Positions 1 through 8,965 of a DNA stretch of 64,000 nucleotides are shown piece after piece. Location of the stretch: NCBI RefSeq assembly GCF_017744095.1, contig NZ_JAGHQX010000011.1, positions 26,979 through 90,978 on the forward strand, given 5' to 3'. The notes beneath the pieces were generated by a model. The model saw only the letters and a list, made by a program, of their open reading frames with translations, ran no database searches and was not told the DNA's origin. How positions within the stretch are numbered: the stretch's first letter is position 1; every line of letters starts with the position of its first letter. This DNA is from Shimia sp. R10_1 (lineage in GTDB: Bacteria > Pseudomonadota > Alphaproteobacteria > Rhodobacterales > Rhodobacteraceae). A program made the position numbers and the translations under genes.

Positions 1-1
1 G

Positions 2-637
2 ATACACGCCCTTGGAGAAAGGCTGCGCACAGATGCGCGCCATGGACATATCGTGCTGATCGCAACCGAAAACCGCGCGCTTCTGGATCAATGCGACCAG
101 CTCCTTATGATGCAAAACGGCCGGGTGATAGAACTGGCGGCCACAGCCGACATCCGGGCGCGGCAATCTTCCGGCGTCAGTCGTTTCACGGCACCCCGCG
201 AGCTCGAAAGCGAAGACGCGCTCGACGGTTGGATTTGCAGTCATTTTCGCAGGGATGGCGATGAGGCCAATCGCAGAGCCGTTTGCATGGTGGCCAACGA
301 AATACTCAGCCTGGCCTGTCAAACCTCTGGTGACACCGCAGAAGCTGCAGACGAACTCACCTTTGAATTCAAACACTTCACCGGGAAATGCGAAATTCGA
401 TTGATAGACTCCCGGCTGAGCCTGTCGTCCGGTGCACTCAAAAAGGCAGAGAAAGCTGCCGCAACCTCTGTCGAAGGCGAACGGCTCTCGCCTCTGGCAA
501 AAATCATGCGCGACTCGCTGTCTGTAGAGACCAGTCAAACCAACGGCACCAGCTTTTTACATGTGAGCATCAAAACATATGATCCACGGCTCCTGACACA
601 ACGCAAGGCAGACCAAAATGCAGCCACCAAAGCTTAG
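2..637 (+). CDS. ABC-type ATPase, C-terminal part, with RsbW-like tail domain (5' end outside window)
   Basis: The frame is open from base 2, so only the last 211 residues are present. Residues 1-45 look like the end of an ABC nucleotide-binding domain: a strand, the switch region and the 'QNGRV' strand that follows the H-loop. The usual switch histidine is not there (ATENR where THR is typical), so ATPase activity may be weak or absent. After a linker, residues about 75-195 resemble the histidine-kinase-like ATPase fold of RsbW/SpoIIAB anti-sigma factors. There is a helix with ANE, strands ending LIDS, then an SPLAKIMRDS helix and a final NGTS strand, but the N-box Asn and the glycine boxes are degenerate. 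That assignment is inference. The stop codon overlaps the HlyD-type gene by 20 bases, so the two are translated together and probably belong to one export system. An ordinary ABC exporter tail is the alternative. Confidence 0.6.
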   Translation: MHALGERLRTDARHGHIVLIATENRALLDQCDQLLMMQNGRVIELAATADIRARQSSGVSRFTAPRELESEDALDGWICSHFRRDGDEANRRAVCMVANEILSLACQTSGDTAEAADELTFEFKHFTGKCEIRLIDSRLSLSSGALKKAEKAAATSVEGERLSPLAKIMRDSLSVETSQTNGTSFLHVSIKTYDPRLLTQRKADQNAATKA

Positions 638-1880
638 CCTCAGCCCGCCGCGCGCGCGTGTCTTAAGGCGGCCAGTTTGGTTCTTGTGCGCGCTGGCATG
701 GCTTTCCCTTTCTGTGTTCGTGGCCATTGAAATGGCGCGTCAGATTGTTGCCAAACAGACACAAACCTTTTCAGGCGTCTTAGAAAGCCAGCGCACCCAG
801 GTGTCTTTGGTTTTGCCAGCTCATGTGCCGCTGCAAACCATGCTTGTTGCGGAAGGAGATCATGTCACTGCTGGCCAGAAGCTGGCGCGACTTGATCAGG
901 CTTCGCTTCGCCAGCTGCATCAGGAGGTAAGCGCGGCCCTTTCGCTAAAAGAGGTTGAACGCAGCTGCCTTCAAACCGCTCTTTACAGCCAGTTGCAGCG
1001 ACCTATGTCCGTTAGCAAAGCTGCAACACCGGGCCACTCGCACCTTTCAGATGAATACCATAACCACGCCAAACACCAAGATCGCGTGGTTGATCGTTGC
1101 GAAGGCCAAAAGCGCAGCGATCTCATTGCGCAGCAACGCCTCCTACAAAAGCGCGACAGCTTAAAACGCCAGAGTCTGCTGGCCGTTGAAGAGCTGGTGG
1201 CTCGTGCAGAAACCACGTCACCAGCGGTCCAAAAGGTACTCAAGATCCGCGCCGCTCTGGAGCGTGAAACGCTGCAATCTGCGATCCGGGAAATCGAGTT
1301 CGACATTGCGCAGCTCAAACAGTCGGCCCGGTCTAAACGACAGGATGCGCTTGCGCTTCTGGATGCGGAAATCACACATCTCAAAACGCGCCAAGCCTAT
1401 GTGAAAACGCTACTGTCTGCCCCCTGGCTGCACGCACCCGCAGCTGGAAAACTGACCCATCTCAGATCATTGAGGGCGGGGTCTTCCAGTCCCGAAGATC
1501 AGATTCTTGCTCGTATCCAACAAGGCAATACGAATGACCACGTCGCATACTTCGATATGCCTGCCGCTCAAGCGAAGCTGCTTCCCAGTGGGCTGCCAGT
1601 TTCCGTGTCCATTGCCGGGTTTTCTTTGTACGATCGCCAAACCGAAGGTCAGATCATCAGAACGCTCTACAATGGCGACGTCACAGGCTCTACGGCGCGC
1701 GTCTTTGTCGCCCTGCCTCCCGGATACTTTGAGGATACATTTTCTGCAGCGCTTTTAGAGACGACTAAAGGCACACGATCAACGCTACACGTCACACTCG
1801 GGCAGCGCTCCCTCGCTGAGGTTATCAGACATGCCGCTGCCTCAACATTTGCAGCCACCGGTCTGCTATCATCTTTGTAG
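618..1880 (+). CDS. HlyD-family membrane-fusion/adaptor protein
   Basis: This 420-residue protein has one membrane segment near residues 16-38 and then a periplasmic part. Residues about 55-95 form a biotinyl/lipoyl-like half motif (VAEGDHVTAGQKLARLD), followed by a long alpha-helical coiled-coil hairpin (about 95-270) and a beta-barrel region. This is the layout of adaptors that link an inner-membrane transporter or synthase to the outer membrane. It overlaps the upstream ATPase gene by 20 bases. Similar adaptors accompany exopolysaccharide synthases (for example BgsB with BgsA in rhizobia) as well as type I secretion systems. The neighbouring glycosyltransferase operon favours a role in polymer export, which is inference. 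Confidence 0.8.
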   Translation: MQPPKLSLSPPRARVLRRPVWFLCALAWLSLSVFVAIEMARQIVAKQTQTFSGVLESQRTQVSLVLPAHVPLQTMLVAEGDHVTAGQKLARLDQASLRQLHQEVSAALSLKEVERSCLQTALYSQLQRPMSVSKAATPGHSHLSDEYHNHAKHQDRVVDRCEGQKRSDLIAQQRLLQKRDSLKRQSLLAVEELVARAETTSPAVQKVLKIRAALERETLQSAIREIEFDIAQLKQSARSKRQDALALLDAEITHLKTRQAYVKTLLSAPWLHAPAAGKLTHLRSLRAGSSSPEDQILARIQQGNTNDHVAYFDMPAAQAKLLPSGLPVSVSIAGFSLYDRQTEGQIIRTLYNGDVTGSTARVFVALPPGYFEDTFSAALLETTKGTRSTLHVTLGQRSLAEVIRHAAASTFAATGLLSSL

Positions 1881-2132
1881 ACTCTGCCTAGGAAAAGGCA
1901 TCGCTCAAAGCCACCTCTGCGCCCCTCATCAACCTCGCGCTTCAATCAAAGCGCGCCAAGTTTATGAGCCGGATTGCACCAATATAATGCGTCAATAACA
2001 CTGCCCCAGCCTCACGCGGGGGTCTGACGACTGTGTGACAGAGAGAGATTGCCGCATACAATGGCTAAGGATGTCACGTCCAGCTTTGCGTTGATTTTTT
2101 CGGCAGCACGGCATGCCAACCATAAGGTGGGG

Positions 2133-3449
2133 TCATTGCAGCAATGGCCCTTTATGCTTGTAGTGCAGTGCTTCTAGAACCACCGCATTTGTATTCAATG
2201 TCAGTGCGGTGTTGGGCCGGTCATCCAATTCGTATCGCCCCGCCATCCAGCCAGACTCAGAGGCAAGATTCTGAAGCGTTTGCAGCGTTTGATTTGTGTA
2301 CTCCGTATCATACAGCGCATCCCAGCCGAAACTCGCCTTCAAGCTCACGGTGCGCAGCGCATCATGCGCCTCCCCATCTTCGTCAACCACCGACCAGGAA
2401 CGCCCATTTGAAAAGACCGCACTATAAAGAAAATGCGGGGCCTGATCGATGTGATCTTCGGAAACCATCGTGATCTCGCCCGTTGCGCGATGCCGTGCCT
2501 CTTGTGCCGCATAAAGCTGGCTCGCCAGCAACTGACCTTCGGTGTTCAGTCCAATCTCAAACGCCTGCAGCAAGTAAGGTTCGCTGAGCACAGGCGTGAT
2601 GGCCCCAAAACTGGCCGAGCGACGCCGATCGACTGCCACATCGACGCCCGACACATTTTCCCATTGCAGGATCGGGCGGGCCGTGCTCGCCTCCAAGACA
2701 TCTAGTCCCCACAAGGCGGCCGCCCGGGCGCCATATTGCTCATAGCCGATGCGCCCTTCTTGGTGATACTCCGTCACACCATTCCGACGCGTCGCGCCCC
2801 AAAGTCGGCCAGCTTCTGTCATGGCTGCCAGATCCCATTTCTCCAATAGGACGCGCACACGCGGCCCATAAGCAGGCTCATTTATTTCAAAAACACGAAG
2901 TGCCATGAGCATGCGAGCCACATCCAGAGCGGACCACCCGATCCCATCGGCCACCGGTTTGTTTGTATAGTCAACCATCTTCAGGCTGCGCGTATCATAA
3001 GCTTTGTTGGGCAGGCGTCCTTCAAACAGCGGAAGCCGCTCCAGACCAGACAGAAAGGCTTCACTGCGCGCAAGAAACCGCTCTCGATCAATCACCCCCA
3101 ACCCCTGCGCCGCCATAAGCGCAAGCAGGTATGAGCCCTGATCCCACAGCGTGGCACTGGGATAGCCCTCTATTGAGTTCACAAATCCGGTCTGTGGCTG
3201 GAAATGGTCTTCAAAATAGGTCCATGCGACGGCTGCATTTTGCCAGTCCTGCGCATTCAGGCCGCGCGCAGGCAACGGTTGGTGCGCAATATGCACAGGC
3301 AGCGGCGCGATCGCGCTGCCATGCATGGTGCGCCCCCAATCGTCTGCGCCAATTGCGATCCCAGCCGTGGCCAACAGCCCCAAAATAAAGGCGACGCTTC
3401 CACGATTTTTCTGGCGATTTTTTTTAGGCAAATGACGAACGTGCTGCAT
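2133..3449 (-). CDS. DUF3131-family protein, likely exported, exopolysaccharide locus
   Basis: A 438-residue protein with a basic N-terminus and one hydrophobic segment (residues about 18-36), read as a signal anchor or signal peptide. The rest carries the features of DUF3131 proteins: an aromatic-rich WDQGSYLLALMAA stretch and the SLKMVDY...GIGWSALDVARMLMAL block. These suggest an alpha/alpha toroid like those of glycoside hydrolases and lyases. DUF3131 genes often sit beside processive GT2 synthases. Here the start overlaps the synthase gene by 26 bases, so they are coupled. A periplasmic role in polymer processing or transfer is likely. Catalytic residues cannot be assigned from sequence alone. 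Confidence 0.75.
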   Translation of the reverse strand: MQHVRHLPKKNRQKNRGSVAFILGLLATAGIAIGADDWGRTMHGSAIAPLPVHIAHQPLPARGLNAQDWQNAAVAWTYFEDHFQPQTGFVNSIEGYPSATLWDQGSYLLALMAAQGLGVIDRERFLARSEAFLSGLERLPLFEGRLPNKAYDTRSLKMVDYTNKPVADGIGWSALDVARMLMALRVFEINEPAYGPRVRVLLEKWDLAAMTEAGRLWGATRRNGVTEYHQEGRIGYEQYGARAAALWGLDVLEASTARPILQWENVSGVDVAVDRRRSASFGAITPVLSEPYLLQAFEIGLNTEGQLLASQLYAAQEARHRATGEITMVSEDHIDQAPHFLYSAVFSNGRSWSVVDEDGEAHDALRTVSLKASFGWDALYDTEYTNQTLQTLQNLASESGWMAGRYELDDRPNTALTLNTNAVVLEALHYKHKGPLLQ

Positions 3450-5289
3450 CGGTTTCCTCCAAAGGATCGGGGTTGGTGTGGGCCGACTTCGGCGTAGGCA
3501 TTTGCCAAAAAACTGTACGAAGCAGCCCCGCCACCATCACCATGTTGACGCCAAGCCAAAATAGGTTGACCCAGAGAAGCGATGCGCTGAATCCCGCGTC
3601 TCCTTGTAGCGTGCGCCAAATTCCAATCGCGCCACACAGCATCATCCCCACAAGCAAAAAAATATGCGGCACCACAAAACGCATACCTTTGCCCAAAACA
3701 GGCAACTTTGGCGTCGGGGCAAATTTCGGTTTGTGGCCGCGCAACACACAAACAAGCGCGTGCCACACAATTGGCAAGCCCGCGACGGAAAGGGTGCGCC
3801 CGGCACCGATGCTGTGACCCTTGCAGGCAGCCAGCATGGCCACTTCCCCCAACACAACAGCGGGAAGGAAGTAGGCAAAAAACTCAAGAGAGTAAGCCGT
3901 GACAGGCGTAATGCCCGTAACCAGAGAAAACGCGGGTGCCAGTAGCAATACCGGCGCCCAAAGCGCACTCATGTAGGACCAGAATGTCGCACCGTAATGC
4001 AGCCTCTGACGCCAGCTGAGCCCGCGGCGAAACAACGGATTGTCGCGCAACGCAATATCAAAAGTACCCCCGGCATATTTCAAACGTTGGGCCGCCCAAG
4101 CTTCCAGACTGACAGGTGACAGCATGCGCGCCTCCACCTGTGGGTGATACACGCTACGCCAGGTTCTCTCTTGGTCCTCATGCAGCAAAATAGAGGTGTA
4201 AAGATCCTCTGACACATGAAATCGATAAGGCTCAATGGGATGGGCCGCCAAAGACTGTTGTGCGGGCAATGAAATCCCATGCGCGGGCCGCAAAACCTGC
4301 TGCGTTTTGCGGCGAATTGCGGCGGCGAAGATCGCCTCACGCCGGTGTACCGATGCGGCACCACAGCAAAACGACGCGCCATTGCGATTGCGACGACGCT
4401 GGATCACATCAAAAAATATTGTGGGGTCTGCCAGAAATGGATCTTTGCCGATGCATGTGCGTCCGGTAAGCCATGCCAAAACCTGCGCCCCTCTCTCCCT
4501 CCAATCAGAACGCCCAACACACAACCGGCTTTGTTTAAGCCAGGCTTCCCAGCTCTTTCCTTCAGGAATGTCGTAGAACCAATGTGGCGTCTGCACCCAG
4601 GCCACATCTGGATCGCGAAAATAGCCAAGTGTGTTTTGCAAGAATGTCGGAAACAAACGTGTATCCGCATCACAAATCACGACAAAATCTCCGGACGTGT
4701 GGAACAAACCGTTGCGCAGGTTCCCAGCTTTGAAACCTATGTTGTCTTGCCTTGCACAATAGCCAATGCCAAATTTACGCGCCAAAGCAGCCATTTCCGG
4801 CCGATCTCCATCATCCAAGAGCCATACCAAAACGCGCAAGTCTTCTAGGGGCTCAAGCGCCAATGCGTCTGCAATTGACGGGGCCACGACTGCTGGCAGT
4901 TCGTCAAATGTGGTTATGAACACATCCACAGTGATGTTGCTGGGCCCCTCCCCTCCCCCGATCTCAGCTCGCCGCACGGGGGGGGAAGAGTTTGCCGTAT
5001 CTCCCTCGTCCCAGATATCAAAATAAAACAACAACGTACCTAAGAAGAAGAGTGTCTCAGCCCCGGCCACCAAAACAGAAAACCCCAAAGCGTCAGGATT
5101 AAGGGAAACGGTCCACCTCCAAATCAGGTAGGAAGTACCAGACGCCACGCTGGCACCCGCAAGAAAATGCCAAGCCAACCGTCGCCGGGCAGACAGCGGT
5201 GCGTATAAGGGCGGAACGCGCGCCTCCTGTGTTTTGAAATATGGTTCATCCTGCTGTGTTGCAGGTGTGGCAGACGCAGAAAGATCCAT
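3424..5289 (-). CDS. Processive GT2 glycosyltransferase (cellulose/curdlan/mixed-linkage glucan synthase type)
   Basis: A 621-residue membrane glycosyltransferase. Two N-terminal membrane segments (about 38-58 and 68-90) precede a family 2 catalytic domain: LLDDGDRP at 157-164, the CDADT metal-binding motif at 206-210, FCCG at 307-310 and the SED catalytic base motif at 360-362. Where BcsA-type enzymes have QxxRW this one reads QRLKY (401-405), a noticeable variant of the acceptor-binding motif. At least four membrane segments follow. There is no PilZ domain, so direct c-di-GMP control as in BcsA is not indicated. It is third from last in a minus-strand operon and overlaps the DUF3131 gene. 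The nearby GH16 enzyme and HlyD adaptor suggest a beta-glucan product made from UDP-glucose. The exact polymer is inference. Confidence 0.85.
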   Translation of the reverse strand: MDLSASATPATQQDEPYFKTQEARVPPLYAPLSARRRLAWHFLAGASVASGTSYLIWRWTVSLNPDALGFSVLVAGAETLFFLGTLLFYFDIWDEGDTANSSPPVRRAEIGGGEGPSNITVDVFITTFDELPAVVAPSIADALALEPLEDLRVLVWLLDDGDRPEMAALARKFGIGYCARQDNIGFKAGNLRNGLFHTSGDFVVICDADTRLFPTFLQNTLGYFRDPDVAWVQTPHWFYDIPEGKSWEAWLKQSRLCVGRSDWRERGAQVLAWLTGRTCIGKDPFLADPTIFFDVIQRRRNRNGASFCCGAASVHRREAIFAAAIRRKTQQVLRPAHGISLPAQQSLAAHPIEPYRFHVSEDLYTSILLHEDQERTWRSVYHPQVEARMLSPVSLEAWAAQRLKYAGGTFDIALRDNPLFRRGLSWRQRLHYGATFWSYMSALWAPVLLLAPAFSLVTGITPVTAYSLEFFAYFLPAVVLGEVAMLAACKGHSIGAGRTLSVAGLPIVWHALVCVLRGHKPKFAPTPKLPVLGKGMRFVVPHIFLLVGMMLCGAIGIWRTLQGDAGFSASLLWVNLFWLGVNMVMVAGLLRTVFWQMPTPKSAHTNPDPLEETDAARSSFA

Positions 5290-5350
5290 TTATAGATCGC
5301 ACCTCAATCTTAGGTTCTATTGATCGACAGTCCTATGCTTTGTGAAATGG

Positions 5351-6166
5351 TCAGTGGCTGTTGACACGCTGGTGATCGCGCACAAATGCCGCGGCCACTG
5401 CCAAAATCGCATCCGCTTCATTGCCCTTATGGTCCCGCGCTGAGGATCCGGTCGAAAACGACCAGACACCCGCTGCGACCTTGATGCGCAAATCCCGCGC
5501 CAGCAGCACATCTTGGGACAGGCTTGCAAAAACCGAATAGGTATAATCACAAAGCTCTTCCGGATCAGAAAAAGAAAAATAGACGTTCAGGACAGGTTGA
5601 CCCGGGATCTGCGCCAGCGCCTCTTTGGACACGACCTTAATGCCTGCGCCCCTCAAAATGTCCGAAAACTGCTTTTGCAATTTCGCGCCAAAATCCTGTC
5701 GAAATCCTGGCGGGGATTTTAAGTTCGACAGGTCGAGATGGAGCGCTTTCACGCCGCGCAAAACCTCCACCTTCTCTGATTTTGGCATAGCAAGAGGTTC
5801 AACAGCTGGCCTACTGGATGACTTCTCACAAAAAGAGGGCGCATCAGGATGCGTATTGGGCAGGGGTTGCGGCCCCGCCAAAGGCGCTTGCAAACCAAAA
5901 AGACGAAAGATGAACCCTGTGTTGTTTGTGGTCAGCGGACGCGCCGAAAAACTGCGCATTTCATTGCAGTCTTGCCCAAAGGGACAGTGCTCGCCCGCAT
6001 ATCTCACCCGTTCCCACAAAATCCAGAACCGATCGGCAGACTTTGAAACAACAGTGCCATTGGCCGCACCCTCATTCGGGCAGAGAAGGAGAAGCACAGC
6101 AAGCGCTATGGCCAAAACATCCAGTTTTTCCCACATTTGCCGCGTCTGGAGAAGGAACATGCTCAT
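5351..6166 (-). CDS. Secreted or lipoprotein-like hypothetical protein of the exopolysaccharide operon
   Basis: I do not recognise the family. The start is set at 6166 because its ATG overlaps the TGA of the upstream nucleotidyltransferase gene (TGATG), a typical coupling site. A longer reading frame to 6283 would run deep into that gene. The 271-residue product begins with a signal-like segment (residues about 14-33, rich in Leu and Ala). It then has a proline-rich middle with two Cys pairs, and a C-terminal domain of alternating strands and helices (about 135-265) that recalls small periplasmic lipoprotein domains such as the CsgG/LpoB type. That resemblance is weak. The gene lies 61 bases before the GT2 synthase, so a role in polymer assembly or export is likely. 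Confidence 0.65.
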   Translation of the reverse strand: MSMFLLQTRQMWEKLDVLAIALAVLLLLCPNEGAANGTVVSKSADRFWILWERVRYAGEHCPFGQDCNEMRSFSARPLTTNNTGFIFRLFGLQAPLAGPQPLPNTHPDAPSFCEKSSSRPAVEPLAMPKSEKVEVLRGVKALHLDLSNLKSPPGFRQDFGAKLQKQFSDILRGAGIKVVSKEALAQIPGQPVLNVYFSFSDPEELCDYTYSVFASLSQDVLLARDLRIKVAAGVWSFSTGSSARDHKGNEADAILAVAAAFVRDHQRVNSH

Positions 6167-7656
6167 CACCCCTGCCCGCCTGCTGTTTGGGGGTATTCGC
6201 TTGTCGCGGCCACTCGCACCACACCGTCCAGTGGTGAACAGATTTGCGCAGTGCCGTCCGCGACGCGGTGGTCTATCGCCCAATCCCCACAGACGATCAT
6301 ATCGTCCACCCAGGTTCCTGGTGTCACGCAGCTGTCTGGCATAACGATGGAACGCCGCACAAGCGCCCGCTCACACACCCGCGCACCCGCTGAAATGACA
6401 CTCGGCCCTTCGATTTTTGCGCCGGCTTCTACAACGGCCCCAGGACCGATGTGACATGGGCCTACAATGATCGCGCGGGGGTCCACGTCAGCTCCGGGGG
6501 CGCACCACACTTTGCGACGGATTTCAGCGCCGTCGGGCTGAACGTCAGGCAAAAGACCACGCAAACCAAGAGAATTCGCCCTGTAATAGTCACGAACACA
6601 ACCGATATCGATCCATGAGAAACTGCCCTCGTAGATGTCCAGACGACCGCCAGATTGCAAGAGCACAGGCAAAAGGTCTTTGGCAATATCTCCGCCATGT
6701 GCAGCAGAAAGTGGCGCAGATTTCAGAACCCTGGGATTGAAAATATAGATGCCGACACTGGCCAAGTTTGAGGGCGCATTTTCTGGTTCGGGCTTTTCAA
6801 CAAAACCCATAATTCTCCCAACCGCGTTTGCGTCCACAATCCCGTATTTGTTGACATCTTCCACAGGGACCTGCTGTACTGCGATGGTAACATCCGCATC
6901 CCGCGCGCGATGCTGCTCCATCATATCCGCGAGATTGATATCGGTCAGCGCATCCCCACATAGAACAAAGAAATTATCATCAAACGCTGAAGTTTTGCGC
7001 TGAATGGCATGCAGCGTGCCCGCTGATCCGACGGGCGCTTTTATCCACGCCTTGCCCTGATAATGACCTTCATTCACAAATTGGACACTTCGATTTGCTG
7101 AGCTTTGAAAATAGGCGTGAAACTCAGGCCCCAAGTGCCCCGGGTTCAGAATAAAATCTCGAAGACCAAAGCGCTGCATATGCTGCATCAAATGTGCGAC
7201 AATAGGGTGTCCAAGCATATCAAGCATCGGCTTTGGCATCTCTTGGGTCAGAGGTGCCATTCGACTGCCAGCACCAGCCACCAGGATCACAGACTTTACG
7301 CCCGCAAGACGCTTTATGCGAAACTCAGGCGACTCCAGCGCATCTTCTTGAGTTTCAAACAAAGGCAGCAGCGGGGGCAGTCCGCGTTTTGCAATCGCCT
7401 CACGGACGGGGCGACGCGCCCCAAAGAAACCCACTGCGCCGGTCCTCGGCGTTTCGCTCTGGAATTCAAGCAATGCGGCCAGACCAGACTGCGTGATCCT
7501 GCGCACTGCCTGCAAATCCACCAAAAGCGCACTGCGGCCTCCCTGCTGGGCACGCACCTGTGCAGCTTTCAAAATCGCATAATCCGCAGAGGTCAAACAG
7601 CTGCTAACCACTTTGATCACTGAAATCATGCCAATATCTTGCACGCTGGTGAGCAT
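6166..7656 (-). CDS. STAS domain fused to sugar-1-phosphate nucleotidyltransferase with left-handed beta-helix
   Basis: A 496-residue fusion. Residues 1-110 form a STAS (anti-sigma antagonist) domain: VDLQAVRRITQSGLAALL matches the helix start where SpoIIAA is phosphorylated. The Ser before Gly is kept (S57), but the preceding Asp-Ser is Thr-Gln. Residues 120-350 form a nucleotidyltransferase like mannose-1-phosphate guanylyltransferase or glucose-1-phosphate thymidylyltransferase: GAGSRMAPLT at 128-137, PKPM at 141-144, CGDAL at 233-237 and FVEKPE near 285. Residues 385-450 are hexapeptide repeats of a beta-helix. It should make an NDP-sugar for the polymer, and the STAS part could control activity or location. 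It is 14 bases downstream of the acyltransferase gene and coupled to the next gene by TGATG. Which nucleotide and sugar are used is not clear from sequence. Confidence 0.85.
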   Translation of the reverse strand: MLTSVQDIGMISVIKVVSSCLTSADYAILKAAQVRAQQGGRSALLVDLQAVRRITQSGLAALLEFQSETPRTGAVGFFGARRPVREAIAKRGLPPLLPLFETQEDALESPEFRIKRLAGVKSVILVAGAGSRMAPLTQEMPKPMLDMLGHPIVAHLMQHMQRFGLRDFILNPGHLGPEFHAYFQSSANRSVQFVNEGHYQGKAWIKAPVGSAGTLHAIQRKTSAFDDNFFVLCGDALTDINLADMMEQHRARDADVTIAVQQVPVEDVNKYGIVDANAVGRIMGFVEKPEPENAPSNLASVGIYIFNPRVLKSAPLSAAHGGDIAKDLLPVLLQSGGRLDIYEGSFSWIDIGCVRDYYRANSLGLRGLLPDVQPDGAEIRRKVWCAPGADVDPRAIIVGPCHIGPGAVVEAGAKIEGPSVISAGARVCERALVRRSIVMPDSCVTPGTWVDDMIVCGDWAIDHRVADGTAQICSPLDGVVRVAATSEYPQTAGGQG

Positions 7657-7670
7657 AAACCTCTCCTAAA

Positions 7671-8822
7671 TCAAATGGGCTGACGGGGCGAAACGCGCGC
7701 TAGTCGGGGCAACGGGCCAAGACCAACGGTCCATGCCAAACAGGCTGTGCGCTCAAGTCCCCAGACAAACAAAACCGTCGCTGGCAAGGTCCAGATGAAC
7801 TCCAGCATGATGAGCATGGTTGGGGAGAGAGAGCTGCCCTGCAGGGCAATCTCTGCAACGTCCAGAAAAATAGGGTGGCACAAATAAATGCCAAAGGCAT
7901 ACTTTGATGCGCGAGAAATCCAGACGGGCCAACGGCGATGACTGAGACAGAGACATCCGACCAGCAGTGCAACCGGCATCAGATAGTCTGCCCAGTAAGC
8001 CGTCGGATTCACAAAATCCCAACGCCCCGTTTCAATAACATCTCTTGTCGCTAAGAGTTTGAAAACAAAAAGACCGATCGCCAAGAGCGCAACAGGGCCC
8101 AACCAACTCTCAAGCGTTTCACGATCGCTGCGCTGCCAAAGGCCGTAGATAGCGAAAGCCACGAAACCGTAGCCACTGTAGGTCGCGATTTTCACCAAAC
8201 GCACAACATAAGGCAACCACTCGCTGCCCCAAAACAGAGCAAATATTTCGCGATCAAGCTGCTGTTTCATAAGCAGGAAAACCACAATCAGCAGCCCGAA
8301 GATTGGGGCTTTTTGCGCTGCGCGATACAGCGGGTAAATCAATAATAGTCCGAACAACGTTGGGATAAAATGCATGTGATATTTCACATCTCCCAACAGG
8401 AAAAAGCCCACCCATCCCCGCCAGGTCATCAGCCGCGCCCACTCAACGGTGCCATAGCCAAGAGCGTGTGCCTTAAGCAGGCCGTAACATGCAAAAAACA
8501 CTGTCCAGAAAGCGAAAGGCACCAAGAGACGGCGAGATTGCTGTCTGATGACACAGGCATAGCTGCGCGGTGCGCGGTCCAGCGCCATCACCAAGAGCAA
8601 AATAGAAATCATCAGGAAAAGCTCTGTACGGGCTGTGTACAGAACCGCACGGATCAGCATCGGAACTGTCCGTTCGGCGGCACTCACATCCGGGAAAGGC
8701 TGCCCCTGCGCATCGGCGGTCACATGCAGACCAACCATGGACACACCAGCAAACAGACGCATTGCGTCAATCCACGTGTGCCTATGCGGCTCAGACCCTT
8801 CTGCAACCATGCAGTTCACCAT
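7671..8822 (-). CDS. Acyltransferase 3 family membrane protein (exopolysaccharide O-acylation)
   Basis: A 383-residue integral membrane protein with about ten hydrophobic segments. The N-terminal WIDAMRLFAGVSMVGLHV has the R and H spaced as in the acyltransferase 3/OafA/NodX family. Such proteins transfer acetyl or succinyl groups to sugars of surface or secreted polysaccharides at the inner membrane. It is the first gene of the minus-strand operon that continues into the nucleotidyltransferase, and faces the OmpA-like gene across 143 bases, which should hold both promoters. Acyl donor and acceptor are unknown. The first Met is used; a second Met at residue 5 is also possible. Confidence 0.85.
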   Translation of the reverse strand: MVNCMVAEGSEPHRHTWIDAMRLFAGVSMVGLHVTADAQGQPFPDVSAAERTVPMLIRAVLYTARTELFLMISILLLVMALDRAPRSYACVIRQQSRRLLVPFAFWTVFFACYGLLKAHALGYGTVEWARLMTWRGWVGFFLLGDVKYHMHFIPTLFGLLLIYPLYRAAQKAPIFGLLIVVFLLMKQQLDREIFALFWGSEWLPYVVRLVKIATYSGYGFVAFAIYGLWQRSDRETLESWLGPVALLAIGLFVFKLLATRDVIETGRWDFVNPTAYWADYLMPVALLVGCLCLSHRRWPVWISRASKYAFGIYLCHPIFLDVAEIALQGSSLSPTMLIMLEFIWTLPATVLFVWGLERTACLAWTVGLGPLPRLARVSPRQPI

Positions 8823-8965
8823 TTACGCTACCAAAACACAGACAATACTGTGCCAAGCGCGTGAACAAACCGTAAACATTCTGTCTTCACCACAGCAGAC
8901 CAAAAAACTGGCCTTCATGTTTTTGAAACCCTCTTTGCGCAGACTCGTTGCAAGGAGTGTTTGTT

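Noticed and set aside
2131..2149. Short palindrome at the end of the DUF3131 gene
   Set aside because: The arms leave only a one-base loop and no T run follows, so a functional terminator is doubtful.
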